Part shown: piece after piece, positions 12,619 to 24,271 of the stretch
Layout of the letters: each line of letters begins with the position of its first letter
How positions within the stretch are numbered: position 1 is the stretch's first letter
Assembly (NCBI GenBank): GCA_027257055.1
Contig: JAPVLO010000073.1
Span: forward strand, 6,252,501 to 6,316,500
Origin: Cephalopachus bancanus
Taxonomy: Eukaryota > Chordata > Mammalia > Primates > Tarsiidae
DNA length: 64,000 nucleotides
Direction of reading: 5' to 3'
Made by a program: the position numbers and the translations under genes
The notes under the pieces: generated by a model
Seen by the model: only the letters and a program-made list of their open reading frames with translations
The model's database searches: none
Told to the model about the DNA's origin: nothing

Positions 12619-13005
12619 AAGGGGTTCAATCTCACTGGCCATGAGAAAAAACAACAAATTAAAACAAACATCTTTCATCTGTCATTTCTGACAAAACTGA
12701 AAAGTGACAATATATACAATTGATATGGGTATGGAGCTACGAATATTCTCTTTCACTATTGGTAGAAATTTGGTATAAAATCAAAAGTCTTTTTTGGAGA
12801 ACAATTTAGTAGGAACACTATTTTGAATATCCACTTAACTCAGCAATTTCTAGTCTATAAAATATGTCACCATGTGGTGTGTAAATTTTACACATTCACT
12901 GAAGTATAGTTCTTGATCATTAAAAATCCGGAAAGCCTAAATTTCCATCTACAGAAAAAGTTGTATAAATCATGGCAAATAATCCTATACCATTTTTAAA
13001 GTTTT

Positions 13006-13010
<5 letters not shown>

Positions 13011-13048
<38 letters not shown>

Positions 13049-13058
13049 GCGTGCGCAC
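13011..13058 (+). repeat. (AC)n microsatellite with CG variants
   Basis: A run of about 18 AC units followed by 'gcgcgtgcgcacac'. The alternating purine-pyrimidine tract is of the type that can adopt Z-DNA. Confidence 0.95.
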
Positions 13059-13244
13059 ACAGTGGGTCTCTATGTTTGTCATGCAAGGATTTCCAAGACA
13101 AATTGATAAAAAATGAAAAGCAAGTCAAACAGCATTACTGAAGAAACATAATAACCAAACAAAAAAGTTATGAATCTGTAGAAGAACTCCTGTTCAATGC
13201 ATGGATAAAAAAGTTGATTCTTACAATTTTAGTATGATTAAGAA

Positions 13245-13395
13245 TGACCAAGATGCAGTGCCCCAGGTCCCACTTCCAAGAGATTCTGATTCAGTAGGCC
13301 TAGGCTGATGCACAGACAGTTTCATTTTTAACAAGCTCCCCGTGTGATTTGATGTAGGGGATCTACCATCACCATTCTGAGAATTACTGACTTAG
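13245..13395 (+). mobile_element. MER5A-like hAT DNA transposon
   Basis: 'ttctgattcagtaggcctag', 'ttaacaagctccccgtgtga' and 'accattctgagaattactga' match the 3' two thirds of MER5A, a nonautonomous hAT-Charlie element. Confidence 0.75.
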
Positions 13396-14165
13396 AAGGA
13401 TACATTATATCAAACAGTCATACTGTTGTTTTTCTATACATATGGGTATGACTTTGGCAAAATGCTGAAGAACTTCTACTTTTTACTCTGGACAGATTTG
13501 GTTGATTGAATTATATGAATTAGTGTAGTTTTTACATGTTACAAAAAAACAACAAAAAAGGAAAATAAAAGAAATAAAAAGTTAAGTGCCTTCAGTCACC
13601 TGAAAGATAAAATCCATGAGAATTCAAAGGAAGATACTTATTTTCACCTAGGGCACTCAAGGAAAGTTTTCCAGAGGAAGTGGCACTTAAAATGAACTTT
13701 GAAGAAAAAGTCAAGGTTAAGACAAGTGAAACTGAGAAAAAGTATTGGAGGCAGAGGAATAAGATAAGATTACAGAGAGAGGAACCCTTACTTAAGGAGC
13801 ATTACCATTTGATAGAGTTCAGGGCACTGAAGAGAAATATTAGGAATTAGAAGAATATTTTTGGAGGCTATCAAGCTCAAGAATTTTAACTCTGTAAACA
13901 ATGAACAATCACTGAAAGATTTTGAGCTTAAGAACCATGTAATAGAATACTATTTTAGGAAGACTGATCAGATCCCAAGATGCTTTGAAGAGGCAGAAAA
14001 TGGAAGGAAGGTTCTAGACCATTCCAAAACAAATTAGCATGAATTAGAGTAGAGATAATGGAAACAGGAAGGTGGAGACAGGGCAATGAGCAGAGAATGC
14101 ATAATACAGGAAAGATGAGAGAGGAAAGCTTCAGTTTTAGAGACATGGCTTTCAGACGAAAGAGG
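13396..14165. other. Intergenic DNA, no gene
   Basis: Contains phrases reminiscent of old mammalian repeats ('gaagactgatcagatcccaa') that I cannot assign. No coding signal. Confidence 0.4.
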
Positions 14166-14170
14166 ACAAG

Positions 14171-14555
14171 ATTTTTTTAAATGTGGTACATATACGCAAT
14201 GGAATATTATGCAGCCATAAAGAAGGACAAGATTATGAACTTTCACAGTGACTTGGATGAACTTAGAGTCTATAATATTCAGTGATCTATCACAGAAGCA
14301 AAGAACTGAGTAGCACATGTGCTCACTCCTAAGCGAACCTTGAACAATTATCATAATACTGTAAGAAAGGGATTGGAAGTAATTAGAAACTGCCAGGGGA
14401 GTGAGGGGGGCGGGATTGGTAGTAGTGGGAAACAGGAGGCGGGGGAGGGGGGATGGAGGCGAGACACTTCATCAACAAGGGTACCTGCATAATGAACATT
14501 TGTCATCTGTATACCTAACCTTGATTTGTACCCCACATCTTAAATTTTTTTTTTA
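14171..14555 (+). mobile_element. 5'-truncated L1 3' end with G-rich 3' UTR
   Basis: Starts with the end of ORF2 ('ggaatattatgcagccataa') and passes through a G-rich tract (14397-14457) to 'acaagggtacctgcataatg', 'ctgtatacctaac' and an A/T-rich tail. It belongs to the same family as the full-length L1 at 4103-10473, whose reversed 3' end carries the same phrases. Confidence 0.85.
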
Positions 14556-14708
14556 AGTGTCCTGAGTTTCAGGAGAACTTGAGAATCTACTGCATAGAAG
14601 TGAGAGTTAATATCGAATAAAGAGCATAAAAAGGAAGAGGGGACCAAAATGTACTTTGAAAAAATATATATATTTAAGAAGTGATACCAGTTTTTAAAAC
14701 GATTGGAA

Positions 14709-15018
14709 GGCCTAGCTCAGTGGCTCAGCCTGTAATCCCAGCACTTTGGGAGGCCGAGGCCAGTGAATTGTCTGTGCCCTCAGTGAATTGCCTGTGCCCG
14801 GGCAATTTGGCGAGATCTCATCTCTACAATAAATCAAGAAAAAAATTAGCCAGGTGTGGTAGCGCACGCCTGTAGTTCCAGCTGCTTGGAAGGCTGAGGC
14901 AGAAGGATCGCTGGAGCCCAGCAGGCTGAGGCTGAGGCTGCGGTGGCCAGGAGAGTGCCCCTGCACTCCAGTCTGGGCGACAGAGGGAGACTCCAACCCA
15001 AACAAAACAAAACAAAAT
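14709..15018 (+). mobile_element. Alu SINE with internal 20-bp duplication
   Basis: Dominant local Alu type. In the left monomer the segment at 14761-14780 is repeated at 14781-14800 with two changes, and the 'gggttcgagac' box is missing next to it. The tail is (AAAAC)n. Confidence 0.93.
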
Positions 15019-15159
15019 GCTCATCATGTAGTATTCTTTGGTTTATTTTTGTCACACCTAATTATAAAAACAAAGACAAAAGAGTAACTTCTGACGTTTA
15101 CATCTAAAGAGGTTTAGCCCTATTTTGCTTCACCTTGAGCCCACTACTTATCCAGTTAT

Positions 15160-15255
15160 TATGAGGCCACCACAGCCTTGACCTGCTGGGCTCTGGTGAT
15201 CTTTCTGCCTCAGCCTTCCAAGTCACTGGAATTATAGACTCACGCCACCACCTGG

Positions 15256-15318
<63 letters not shown>

Positions 15319-15435
15319 ATTTACTGTAGAGATGAGGCCTCACCAAGTTGCCCAGGTTGGTCTCGAACCGCAAGGCTCAGGCAATCCTCTCACCTCGGCT
15401 TCCCAAAGTGCTGGGATTACAGGCTGAGCCACCAC
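15160..15435 (-). mobile_element. Alu SINE, 3'-truncated, with (TG)n in the middle
   Basis: The reverse complement shows 'ctgtaatcccagcactttgg' (about 15424) and the right monomer. The A-tail end is missing. The inter-monomer region is replaced by the expanded TG repeat. Confidence 0.85.
15257..15317 (+). repeat. (TG)n microsatellite
   Basis: About 30 uninterrupted TG units inside a reversed Alu, probably grown from its A-rich linker. Confidence 0.96.
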
Positions 15436-15744
15436 GATGATGAGCGTCTGTAGCCTTCTCTCCTCTCCCTGCCTCGTAACAAGATTCCTGGCCTTCCTGC
15501 TAAGCTCTGGGTACTAATTAAGGTGCCGACCTGAAAAATCAGAGAAGGGAAAAACTGAAAGGAGCCTGGCTCAAATCTATATAAAAATGAAAATGGGCTG
15601 GTCTCATGGTAATGGGTTATCAGAACTTATCAACATTAGTGTCACTAAAGTTGGTATACAACCCTCCACTGCTATATTTGACTGGCTTTAAAAAAGATTA
15701 AATAAATTAATTAATAAAAATGAAGATGAAAATGGCTAACAATT

Positions 15745-15872
15745 GAGAACTTGCTGTCAGGCACTTTTCTAATGCTTTACATATATTAAACTCATTTGAT
15801 TTTCACAACAACCCTATGAATTAAATGTTAAGTGCTGTTTCCATTTTACAGATGGGGAAACAGAGTGGTACA
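15745..15872 (-). repeat. MIR SINE
   Basis: 'cacaacaaccctatgaatta', 'tttccattttacagatgggg' and 'aaacagag' match the reversed MIR consensus well. Confidence 0.8.
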
Positions 15873-16478
15873 GCATTCACACTTGGGTAGTCTACAGCTC
15901 CAGGGTTTTCGGTCTTCACCATCACCCTACACACTTCATATATGAAGAGTGATCAGAGAAGTCAAGGAGTGAGGCAGAGAGAAAATAAACCAGGGGAATT
16001 CTTCAGAGAAGGGATTCTTGCGAGTAGTAGGAGAACAGGTAAAAGATACCAAGCAGGTTCTCAAAACTTAAATTTATCATTTAAAAATATATAGTGATAG
16101 GAGGCATTTTTAAAACTAATAAATTAGAAAAAGCTTGAGTAAAATGGTTAATATCCTAAAAACATCAGTTATTAAAATAAACTCAAAAAAAGAGTTAAAG
16201 ATCTGAGAGAACAATGAGCATAAAAGAATATGTTTTAATGAAAAAATTTGCCTCTCCATGAAAACCCTGGATCCAAATGCTTTAGGACTCAGTTCCTACA
16301 AATTTAAAGAAAAGTTCATCTCCATACTAAAAAACCTGTTGCACAAATAGAAAAAAAATTAACACCTACTTGACTCAATTTGTTAAATAAAATAAATAGA
16401 CTTCATATACCAAAACCTGAAAAGATAATATGAGAAAAGGAAATTATATAAAAATCTCACTTAAAAATACATCGAAAA

Positions 16479-16785
16479 GGCCAGGCTCGGTGGCTCAGCC
16501 TGTAATCCCAGTGCTTTGGGAGGTCGAGGTGAGTGGATTGCCTGAGTCCACGGGTTCGAGATTCGCCTGGGCAGCTTGGTGAGACCTCATCTCTGCAATA
16601 AATCAAAAATTAGCCAGGCAAGGTAGCACATACCTATAGTTCTGGCTACTTGGAAGGCTGAGGCAGAAGGATTGTGGGAGCCCAGCAGGTCAAGGCTGCG
16701 GTGGCCAGAAGCATGCCACTGCACTCCAGTCTGGGCAAGAAAGTAAGACTCCAACTCAAAAATAAATAAATAAATAAAAATAATG
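16479..16785 (+). mobile_element. Alu SINE with target-site duplication
   Basis: Dominant type, with an (AAAT)n tail. Flanked by aaaaatacatcgaaaa (ending at 16478) and a near-identical aaaaatacatcaaaaa after the tail. Confidence 0.93.
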
Positions 16786-17185
16786 TTAAAAATTGTTTTA
16801 AAAAATACATCAAAAATAAAATGTGGGGTATTGAATTTAACAGTTAATTGAAAGACCAGTGAGGATTTATTCAGAATTGTAATAGATTAATATTAGTAAT
16901 TAATATGACAGGTTAATATGCTAGTGAATCAATGAGGGAAAACCACATAATCATCTCAAAAGATCCTTAAAAAGAATCTGATGGAATTCAAAACAAATTT
17001 CTGAAATAAAACGCACAATGTGTAACTTCTCTTAGTTAACAAAGAATCAAGAGATATATTCTTTAAGTAGTCCCCTTAAATTAACTGTTAAGATTATGCT
17101 TACTGGTGGAAAATTAGAATATTTCCATTAAAGGCAGGAACATGTCAAAAATCCCTACTTTTACTACTTATTTAATGTTAAACCA

Positions 17186-17454
17186 GCATATTTATTTATT
17201 TATTTATTTATTTATTATTTATTTATTTATTTAATTTTTTTGAGTTGGAGTCTCACTCTGTCGCCCAGACTGGAGTGCAGTGGCACGCTTCTGGCTCTCA
17301 ACCTTCTGAGTAGCCAGAATTACAGGTATGCGCTACTATGCCCCGCTGATTTTTTTATTTATTGTAGAGATGAGGTCTCGCCAAGTTGCCCAGGCAATCC
17401 ACTCACCTCAACCTCCCAAAGCGTGGGATTACAGGCTGAGCCACCGAGCCTGGC
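17186..17454 (-). mobile_element. Alu SINE, reverse, with (ATTT)n tail
   Basis: Starts with a (TTTA)n tail (17190-17235) and 'tgagttggagtctcactctg', and ends at 'gagcctggc'. Flanked by ttaaaccagcatattt and ttaaaccagtatattt. Confidence 0.92.
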
Positions 17455-17523
17455 TTAAACCAGTATATTTAAACATTGCTGTAAGTTATGATTCAATTAA
17501 TAAGAGGTATAAAAAGTGGAAAC

Positions 17524-17819
17524 AAGACCAGCATAGTAGCTCACGCCTGTAATGCCAGCACTTTGGCAGGCCAAGAAGAGGGGATCACTTGAGGCTAGAA
17601 GTCCAAGACCAGCCGAGGCAACATAACCAAACCTCATCTCTACAAAAAGTAAAAAAAAAAAGTAGCACACACCTGTAGTCCCAGCTACCTGGGAGACGGA
17701 TGCAGGAGGATGGCATCCGTCTCCTGAGTCCAGGAGTTGGAGGCTGCAGTGAGCCATGATATGCCACTGCACTCCAGCCTGGGAAACAGAGTGAGACCCC
17801 ATCTCAAAAAAAAAAAAAG
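17524..17819 (+). mobile_element. Alu SINE, older J-like type
   Basis: Carries the ordinary old-Alu signatures 'tcacttgaggctagaagtcc' and 'gcagtgagccatgatatgcc', not the local 'aataaatca' linker. It predates the lineage-specific copies. Confidence 0.92.
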
Positions 17820-18066
17820 TAGAAAGAAAACAGATAACTTAAGAAAATATTGCTAAGTATAACATGAGAAAAATTTAGTGAGGTGGCCAAATTTCAAAAA
17901 GGTAATAAAATATTGTTTCTATAAAGTAATACTAAATTAGAAAATATATGCAGAATATCAAAAGGCAGAATCAACATGTGCAAAACTAACCCCTTCCTAC
18001 CATTAGTCCAGAAAAAAATAGAGAATATATTTCAAAGGATTTAATATACATTGAAAATTAGAGGAT

Positions 18067-18371
18067 TCCCGAGTGTGATGACTCATGCCTATAATCCCAG
18101 CACTTTCAGAGGCCAAGATAGGAGGATTGTCTGAGCCCATGAGTTCAAGATCAGCCTGGACAACTTGGCAAGACATTATCTCTACAGTAAATCAAAAAAT
18201 TAGCCCGGCATGGTGGCGCATTCCTGTAGTTCCAGTTACTTGGAAGGCTGAGGCAGAAGGATCACCTGAGCCCAGCAGGTTGAGGCTGTGGTGGCTGTGA
18301 ATGTGCCACTGCACTCCGGCCTGGGCTACAGAGTGAGACTCCGACTCAAAAAAATAAATAAATAAAAGAAA
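18067..18371 (+). mobile_element. Alu SINE with target-site duplication
   Basis: Flanked by a 14-bp perfect repeat gaaaattagaggat at 18053-18066 and 18372-18385. Confidence 0.94.
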
Positions 18372-18451
18372 GAAAATTAGAGGATCATTCTCAACAGAAA
18401 AAAATGTGAGCCCTCTTTATTTTTTCTTGTATTTCATATCATTTATTTAAA

Positions 18452-18758
18452 AAAAATTTTTTTTGAGTCATAGTCTTACTCTGTTGCCCAGACTGGAATA
18501 CAGTGGCATGCTCACAGCCACCACAGCCTTGATCTGCTGGGTTCAGGTGATCCTTCTACCTCAGCCTTCCAAGTAGCTGAAACTACAGCCATGTACCATC
18601 ATGCTCAGCTAAATTTTTTTATTATTATTTATTATTTCTTGTAGAGATTAAGTCTTGCCACATTACCCAGGCTGGTGTCAAACCCATGGGCTCAAGCAAT
18701 CCTCTCACCTCGGCCTCCCAAAGTGCTGGGATTATAGGCATGAGCCACCATGCCTGGC
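18452..18758 (-). mobile_element. Alu SINE, reverse, older type
   Basis: 'tgagtcatagtcttactctg' through 'aagtgctgggattataggca'. No target-site duplication is clear. Confidence 0.92.
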
Positions 18759-19039
18759 CATATTAAATAACTTTAATATACAGAGAAAATAATGTTCAGT
18801 TTGTCACCACTCTAAATGTCTTAAATTTCAAAATAGAGAAGACTCGTTAAATAAGAAAGCAAGGAGGATCTCTATCAGTGTCTGCAAGAAATTAAAACAA
18901 GAAAACTAGTCTAGAAAGCAAGAAATTCCTAACATTTGAAGAAAGTCAATGCCATGAAAAAGAGATGACAAATCTAACAAGTGGAAGAATTTACAAATTG
19001 ACGAAGTAGAGGAACTTGAGGTTTCAGAACAGGACTTAA

Positions 19040-19355
19040 AATGTGTTTGTTTGGGTTTTTTGTTTGTTTGGTTTTGAGTCCTGTTCTCACTCTGTCATGC
19101 AGAGTAGAGTGCAGTGGCATGATCATGGCTCACCACAGCCTTGACCTTCTGGGATTAGGTGATTCTTTTGCCTCAGCCTGTGGCTGGGACTACAGGCACA
19201 TGCCATCATGCCTGGCTATTTTTTTTTTACTTTTTTGTAGAAATGATGTCTCACTATGTTGCCCAGTCTGGTCTTGAACTTCTGAGCTCAAGCAATCCTC
19301 CCGCTTCATTCTCCCAAAGTGCTGGGGTTACAGGCATGAGCCACCACACCCAGCC
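19040..19355 (-). mobile_element. Alu SINE, reverse, older type
   Basis: A TTTG-rich tail (19040-19075), 'ctcactctgtcatgcagag', then 'aaagtgctggggttacaggc'. Diverged. Confidence 0.9.
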
Positions 19356-19489
19356 TATAACATGTATGTTTAGTATCCGCAAAAGATAAAGGAGGCAAAT
19401 GCCACAAAAATGAGAAACAGCAGATCATAAAAAGATAACAGACATTTCAAGAAAAGAAACGAGAGGCCTAGAAAAATAAAAAATGATAC

Positions 19490-19945
19490 TGTATAAATTG
19501 ACATATAAAATGCTATCATTCTGGCTCAGAGGTCTAACTAAAGTGGAGTCAGGAAGCCATTCTAACATGGACTGCCTGTATATCCAGCAGACTTGCAACA
19601 ACAGCAACAAAAAACAAGAACTTGCCTTGAACCTTTCAGCTGGGCTAAACTTCCATGACCACAACATGCTTGGAAACAGCTGAATTTCTGAATTATTGAA
19701 CACCAACAACCAATTAATGTACTAAGCCAGCACTCTCCACCAGTAATAATTATTTCAAAACTTGTGTAAACACACTTAGCTTCCTTTGAATTTACTTTTA
19801 AAGACCTCTACTCTCTTTTCTCTATATGGGATATAATTTGGCTTCTATTCAAATCTGTGTCTCCTGAATTGTAAGTCCTAAGATCCCAATAAATGCCTTG
19901 TTTTGCTGCATTACAGTGTGATCTTTTGCCTCTTCTTGGTTAACA
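19490..19945 (+). mobile_element. Possible solo LTR, family not identified
   Basis: An AATAAA at about 19890 is followed by 'gccttgttttgctgcattac' and then 'cttcttggttaaca'. This is the U3-R-U5-like order of an LTR with a poly(A) signal and a TG...CA outline. I cannot name the family and found no clear target duplication. It could be ordinary unique DNA with a chance AATAAA. Confidence 0.4.
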
Positions 19946-19989
19946 ACAGCCTGAGTAGTAAATTTGTAGCTGTAAGACTACACTGGGGA

Positions 19990-21150
19990 ATTCTTCCAAA
20001 AGCAGCACAAATAAAGAGGCAAATAACATATGAGAAATAATAAGAGACATGACATTTAGAGACAATTTCAATGTATATTAGAAATAAAAGTTCGGCAGTA
20101 GAAATAAAAGTCCTAGGTAAGAGAATAGAGGAAATGGGAAAAAGCATATACTGGAAAAAGTTATAGCCAATATTTTCTGGAATTTAAGAATGATTATAAT
20201 CTTTTAATCAATAAGAACTGCGAAATGAAAATATAGGGTTTTCTTATAACTAAATATAATGAAATATCAGAACATTTCGGATAAAGATAATTTTCTAAAA
20301 GCTAAGAGAGAAAGGACAGCTTAACTACAAAGGAATGTAAATCAAATTGATACCAGACTTTTCATCAGCAACTTATACTGCAAAGATAGTAATGCAGTAT
20401 TTTCAAAACATTAACAGAAAATTAGCAAAAAAAAATTTAAAAAGACAAAACTTTCCACTTTCAAAAATGTAGTTCACTGACAATAGGAGCACAAAATGAT
20501 TCTTTTTGGCAAGAAAATCAGCAATATAAATTAAGAGTCTTAAAAATGTTCACATTCGTCCAGGCTCGGTGACTCAGCTTGTAATCCCAGCATTTTGGGA
20601 GGCCAAAGCCAGTGGATTGCCTGAGCCCGTGGGTTCGTGACCAGCCTGGGCAACTTGGCGAGACCTTGTCTCCACAATAAATCAAAAAATTAGCCGGGCA
20701 TGGTAGCTCGTTCCTGTAGTTCTGGCTACTTGGAAGGCTGAGGCTGAAGGATTGCTGGAGCCCAGCAGGTCAACACTGGGGTGGCCATGAGTATGCCACT
20801 GCACTCCAGCCTGGGAGACAGAGTGAGACTCCAACTCAAAAAAAAAAAAAGTTCACATTCTTTAACCTATCCCTAGCTAGGAAATCTATGTGATACCCAA
20901 AGTGATCATCAGAAATACAATACATCATAAATGCAACGAATCCAAGTGTAGTATTTGCGATAGTAAAAATCAAAACATTCTAAATATTCAAAATTATGGG
21001 AAGAATTAACTAAATCATGGTTTGTCCATATGAAGAAATTTTTGCCATCATTAATACAGCGGACAGTGTAATGAGATAAGATGTGTTACTTAGAATAGCA
21101 AAGCAAAAGTGTTCAAACAATTGTGATGCTCATTGTATCACTTAAGAGTT
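19990..21150 (+). mobile_element. Old L1/HAL1-like ORF1 relic, split by an Alu
   Basis: 'ccagacttttcatcagcaac' with 'aatgcagtattttcaaaa' (20350-20410) resembles the ORF1 region of old L1M/HAL1 elements. The rest is too diverged to place. Confidence 0.5.
20558..20850 (+). mobile_element. Alu SINE with target-site duplication
   Basis: Dominant local type. Perfect repeat gttcacattc at 20548-20557 and 20851-20860. Confidence 0.95.
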
Positions 21151-22434
21151 TGGGAAGGGGGCAGAGCAAGACAGCCTATTAGAACCCTCCAGCAATCATC
21201 CCCATGCAGGAACACAAAATTGAACAACTATCCATGCAAAAAAGCACCTTTGAAAGAACCAAAGATCAGGTAAGTGATCACAGTAACTGGTTTTAACATC
21301 ATATCAAGGAAAGAGACATTGAAGAGTATAGGAAAGACAGTATTGCATTATCTATACCACATCTAGCTCATCCTCAGGCTGCATAGGAAGAGAATCTGTG
21401 TGCATGGAAGGAGAAAGAATGAAGTGCTGGTGGGACTGTGCATTGGAACCCAGTGCTGCCCTGTCACAGCAGAACAAAACACAGGGCAGAATTTGGCGGA
21501 TACCAACAGAAGGAGATTTAGGCCAGCCCCAGCCAGAGGGTAATCACTGGCCCCAGCAGTAAGAACCCAAGTTCCTGCTAATCCCACCACCAGTAGACTG
21601 AAATTCCCTAGGGTTCTGAATAAATTTGAAATGCTGTAGAGTTACAAAGACTGCAGGCCTTTGGCGAGTCCTGGTGCTGTGCTGGACTCAGACCTGGTGG
21701 ATTTAGGGGTGCATGCAACTCAGTGAGACACCAGATATGGAGGTCAGGGGAGTACTTGCATCACACTCATCTCCAGGCAGTGCAGCTTGGGGAAAGACTC
21801 CTTTCATTTACAGAAAGAAGGAAGAATAAAAAGGACTATGTCCTGCAACTTGGGTACCAGTTTAGCCACTGTAAAATAAAGTATCAAGCAGATTCCTGAA
21901 GCCCCTGGTTCTAGGCCCTAACTCCTGGAAGGCATTTTCAGACCCACCCTGGGCCAAAAGGGACCCTCTACCCTAAAGGGAAGAAACCAGTTCTGGCAGG
22001 ATTCCCTCTTGGTGACTAAAGAGCCATTGGGCCTTGAATAACATCAGCAGTAGCCAGGTGGGTAGCCACTGGCCATGGGTGAGACCTAGTACTTCTCTGG
22101 CTTCTGGTGTGACCCAGTATGGTCCTAGCTGTGGTGACCACAGGAGTGCTTGTATCACCCCTCCCTCAACTCCAAGCTGCCAAACACAGAGAGACAGACT
22201 CCTTCTGTTTGGGGGAGAGTAAAGGAAGAGAAAAGAGACTCTGCCTGATAACCCAGGGAACTTTCCTGGATTTTACACAAGCCTACCAAGGTGGTACCTC
22301 TATTGTGTGCAAAAACTGCAGCATTACTGGGTTTGGGGTACCTCCTAGAACAGATATGCCTGCAGTGACCAAATAGCTAGATCGCAACATTCAAGTCTCT
22401 TTGACTACCTGGAAAGCCTTCTCAGGAAAGCAAA

Positions 22435-22437
<3 letters not shown>

Positions 22438-22483
<46 letters not shown>
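22438..22483 (+). repeat. (AG)n microsatellite
   Basis: About 22 AG units at the junction between the old L1 5' UTR and the ORF1 region. Confidence 0.95.
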
Positions 22484-22485
<2 letters not shown>

Positions 22486-23339
22486 AAGGATAGAAAATAG
22501 AAAACTTATCCAAAGAAATAATGACAGAGAACTTTCCAAACCCAGAGAAAGAAATCAATATTCAGATATAAGAAGGTCATAGAACACCAAGTAGATTTAA
22601 CCCAAATAAGAGTACCTCAAGGCATTTAGTAATCAAACTCCTAAAGGTCAAAGATAAAGAAAAGGTTTTAAAAGCAGCAAGAGAAAAGAAACAACATATA
22701 AAGGAGCACCAGTAAGTCTGACAGCAGACTTCTCGGTGGAAACCTTACAGGCCAAGAGTGGCATGACCTATTCAAAGTCTAAAGAAAAAAACTTTAGTTC
22801 TAGAATATTATTCAGTGAAAACATCCTTCAACCATGAAGGGGAAATAAAGACTTTCCCAGACAAACAAAAGCTGTGGGATTTCGTCAACACTAGACCTGT
22901 CCGACAAGCAATGCTGAAGGGAGTTCTTCAAGCTGAATGAAAATGATGACAATTAAGAATAAGAAATCATTTGAAGGTACAAACCTCACTGGTAATATTA
23001 AGTAGACAGACAAATACAGAACATTCTAAAAGGCAAGTCAATAAAAAATAATAACTTTTTAAGCTATAAATAGTATAAAAAGATATTAAATAGAAACAAG
23101 AACAGTTAAAAAGCAGGGAAGGATAAAGTTAGAGATTTTGTTAGTTTTCTCTTTGCTTGTTGTTGTTTTTTTTTTGTAATCAGAGTTAAGTTGACAGTTT
23201 GAAATAATTAGTTATAAGATGTTATTAGCAAGCCTAATGGTAACTTCAAATTTTAAATCCTACAACAGATACACACAAAAAAGGAAAGAATTAAAACATA
23301 TTACCAAAGAAAATAACTTTTACACAAAGGAAGACAGAG

Positions 23340-23385
23340 AAGAAAGAAGGGAGGGAGGGAGGGAGAGAGGGAGGGAGGAAAGATG
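23340..23385 (+). repeat. (GGGA)n purine tract
   Basis: Repeated 'gggaggga' in the L1 inter-ORF region, pure purine on this strand. Confidence 0.9.
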
Positions 23386-23973
23386 TGAAAACAGCCTGAA
23401 AACAAATAAAATGACAGTAGTAAGTCTGTACCTATTAATAAGACATTAAATAAAATGGACTAAACTCTCAAATCAAAAGGCAGAGTGGCCAAATGTATAA
23501 ATAAACAAGACCCAATCATATGCTGCCTACAAAAAACAAACTTCTTTTATAAAGACACAGAGAGACTGAAATAAAGGTATGGAAAAAGATTTTCCAAGCA
23601 AATGCAGACCAACAAACAAACAAACAAACAAAAAAGAGCAGCTATACTTATATCAGATATCAGGTACTTATATCACAGCAAAAAACTATAAAAAGAGACA
23701 AAGAAGGTCATTATATAATGATACGGGCTCAATTAGCAGGAAGATATAACAGTTGTTAGTATATGTGCACCCAACAATGAAGCTCTCAGATTTATAAAAC
23801 AAACTTTGGAGCTAATGAGAGAGACATACCTCAATACAATAATAACTGAAGACCTCAACATGCCACTTTCAGCAATAATAGACCATCCAGACAGAAAATC
23901 AACAAAGAAATGTCAGACTAATCTGCACCATAGGCCAAATGGACCTATCAGATATTAACAGAAAGTGTCACTT

Positions 23974-24271
23974 GCCGGGCATGGTGGCTCATGCCTGTAA
24001 TTCCAGCACTTTGTGAGGCGGAGGTGAGAGAATTGCCTGAGCTCAGGGGCAACTTGGTGAGAGCACATCACTACAATACATTAAAAAAAAAATTAACCAG
24101 GTATGGTGGCATGCACCTCCAGTTCTAGCTACTTGGAAGGCTGAGGTGGAAGGATCGCCTGAGCCCAGCAGGTTGAGGCTGAGGTGCCCATAAGCATGCC
24201 ACTGTACTCCAGCCTGGGTAACAGAGCAAGATTCCAACTCAAAAAAAAAAACAAAAGAAAAAAAGGAAAAA
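23974..24271 (+). mobile_element. Alu SINE nested in old L1
   Basis: Flanked by gaaagtgtca at 23961-23970 and 24272-24281. The left monomer lacks part of its second half ('gctcaggggcaacttggtga'). Confidence 0.92.

Larger units (their letters stand above)
11170..13170 (+). mobile_element. Old L1 ORF2 relic
   Basis: Degenerate A-rich LINE sequence in sense orientation, split by the Alu at 12334. Recognisable L1 phrases: 'aaaatcctattcaagattgc' (about 11709), 'tcacaagtat'-type alignment lost, 'ataatctcaatcaaaattca' (11955), 'tctcactggccatgagaaaa' (12630) and 'agtaggaacactattttgaa' (12810). Both ends are vague. An (AC)n run has expanded in its 3' part. Confidence 0.7.
15950..18052 (+). mobile_element. 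Old L1/HAL1-like relic, split by three Alus
   Basis: A-rich, strongly diverged LINE sequence. 'agatccttaaaaagaatctg' with 'atggaattcaaaacaaattt' (16960-17000) resembles the RT region of old L1/HAL1 elements. The limits and the family are uncertain. Alus sit at 16479, 17186 and 17524. Confidence 0.5.

Noticed and set aside
15104..15453. Frames encoding long His-Thr or Cys-Val repeats
   Set aside because: Translation of the (TG)n microsatellite inside a reversed Alu, not protein.
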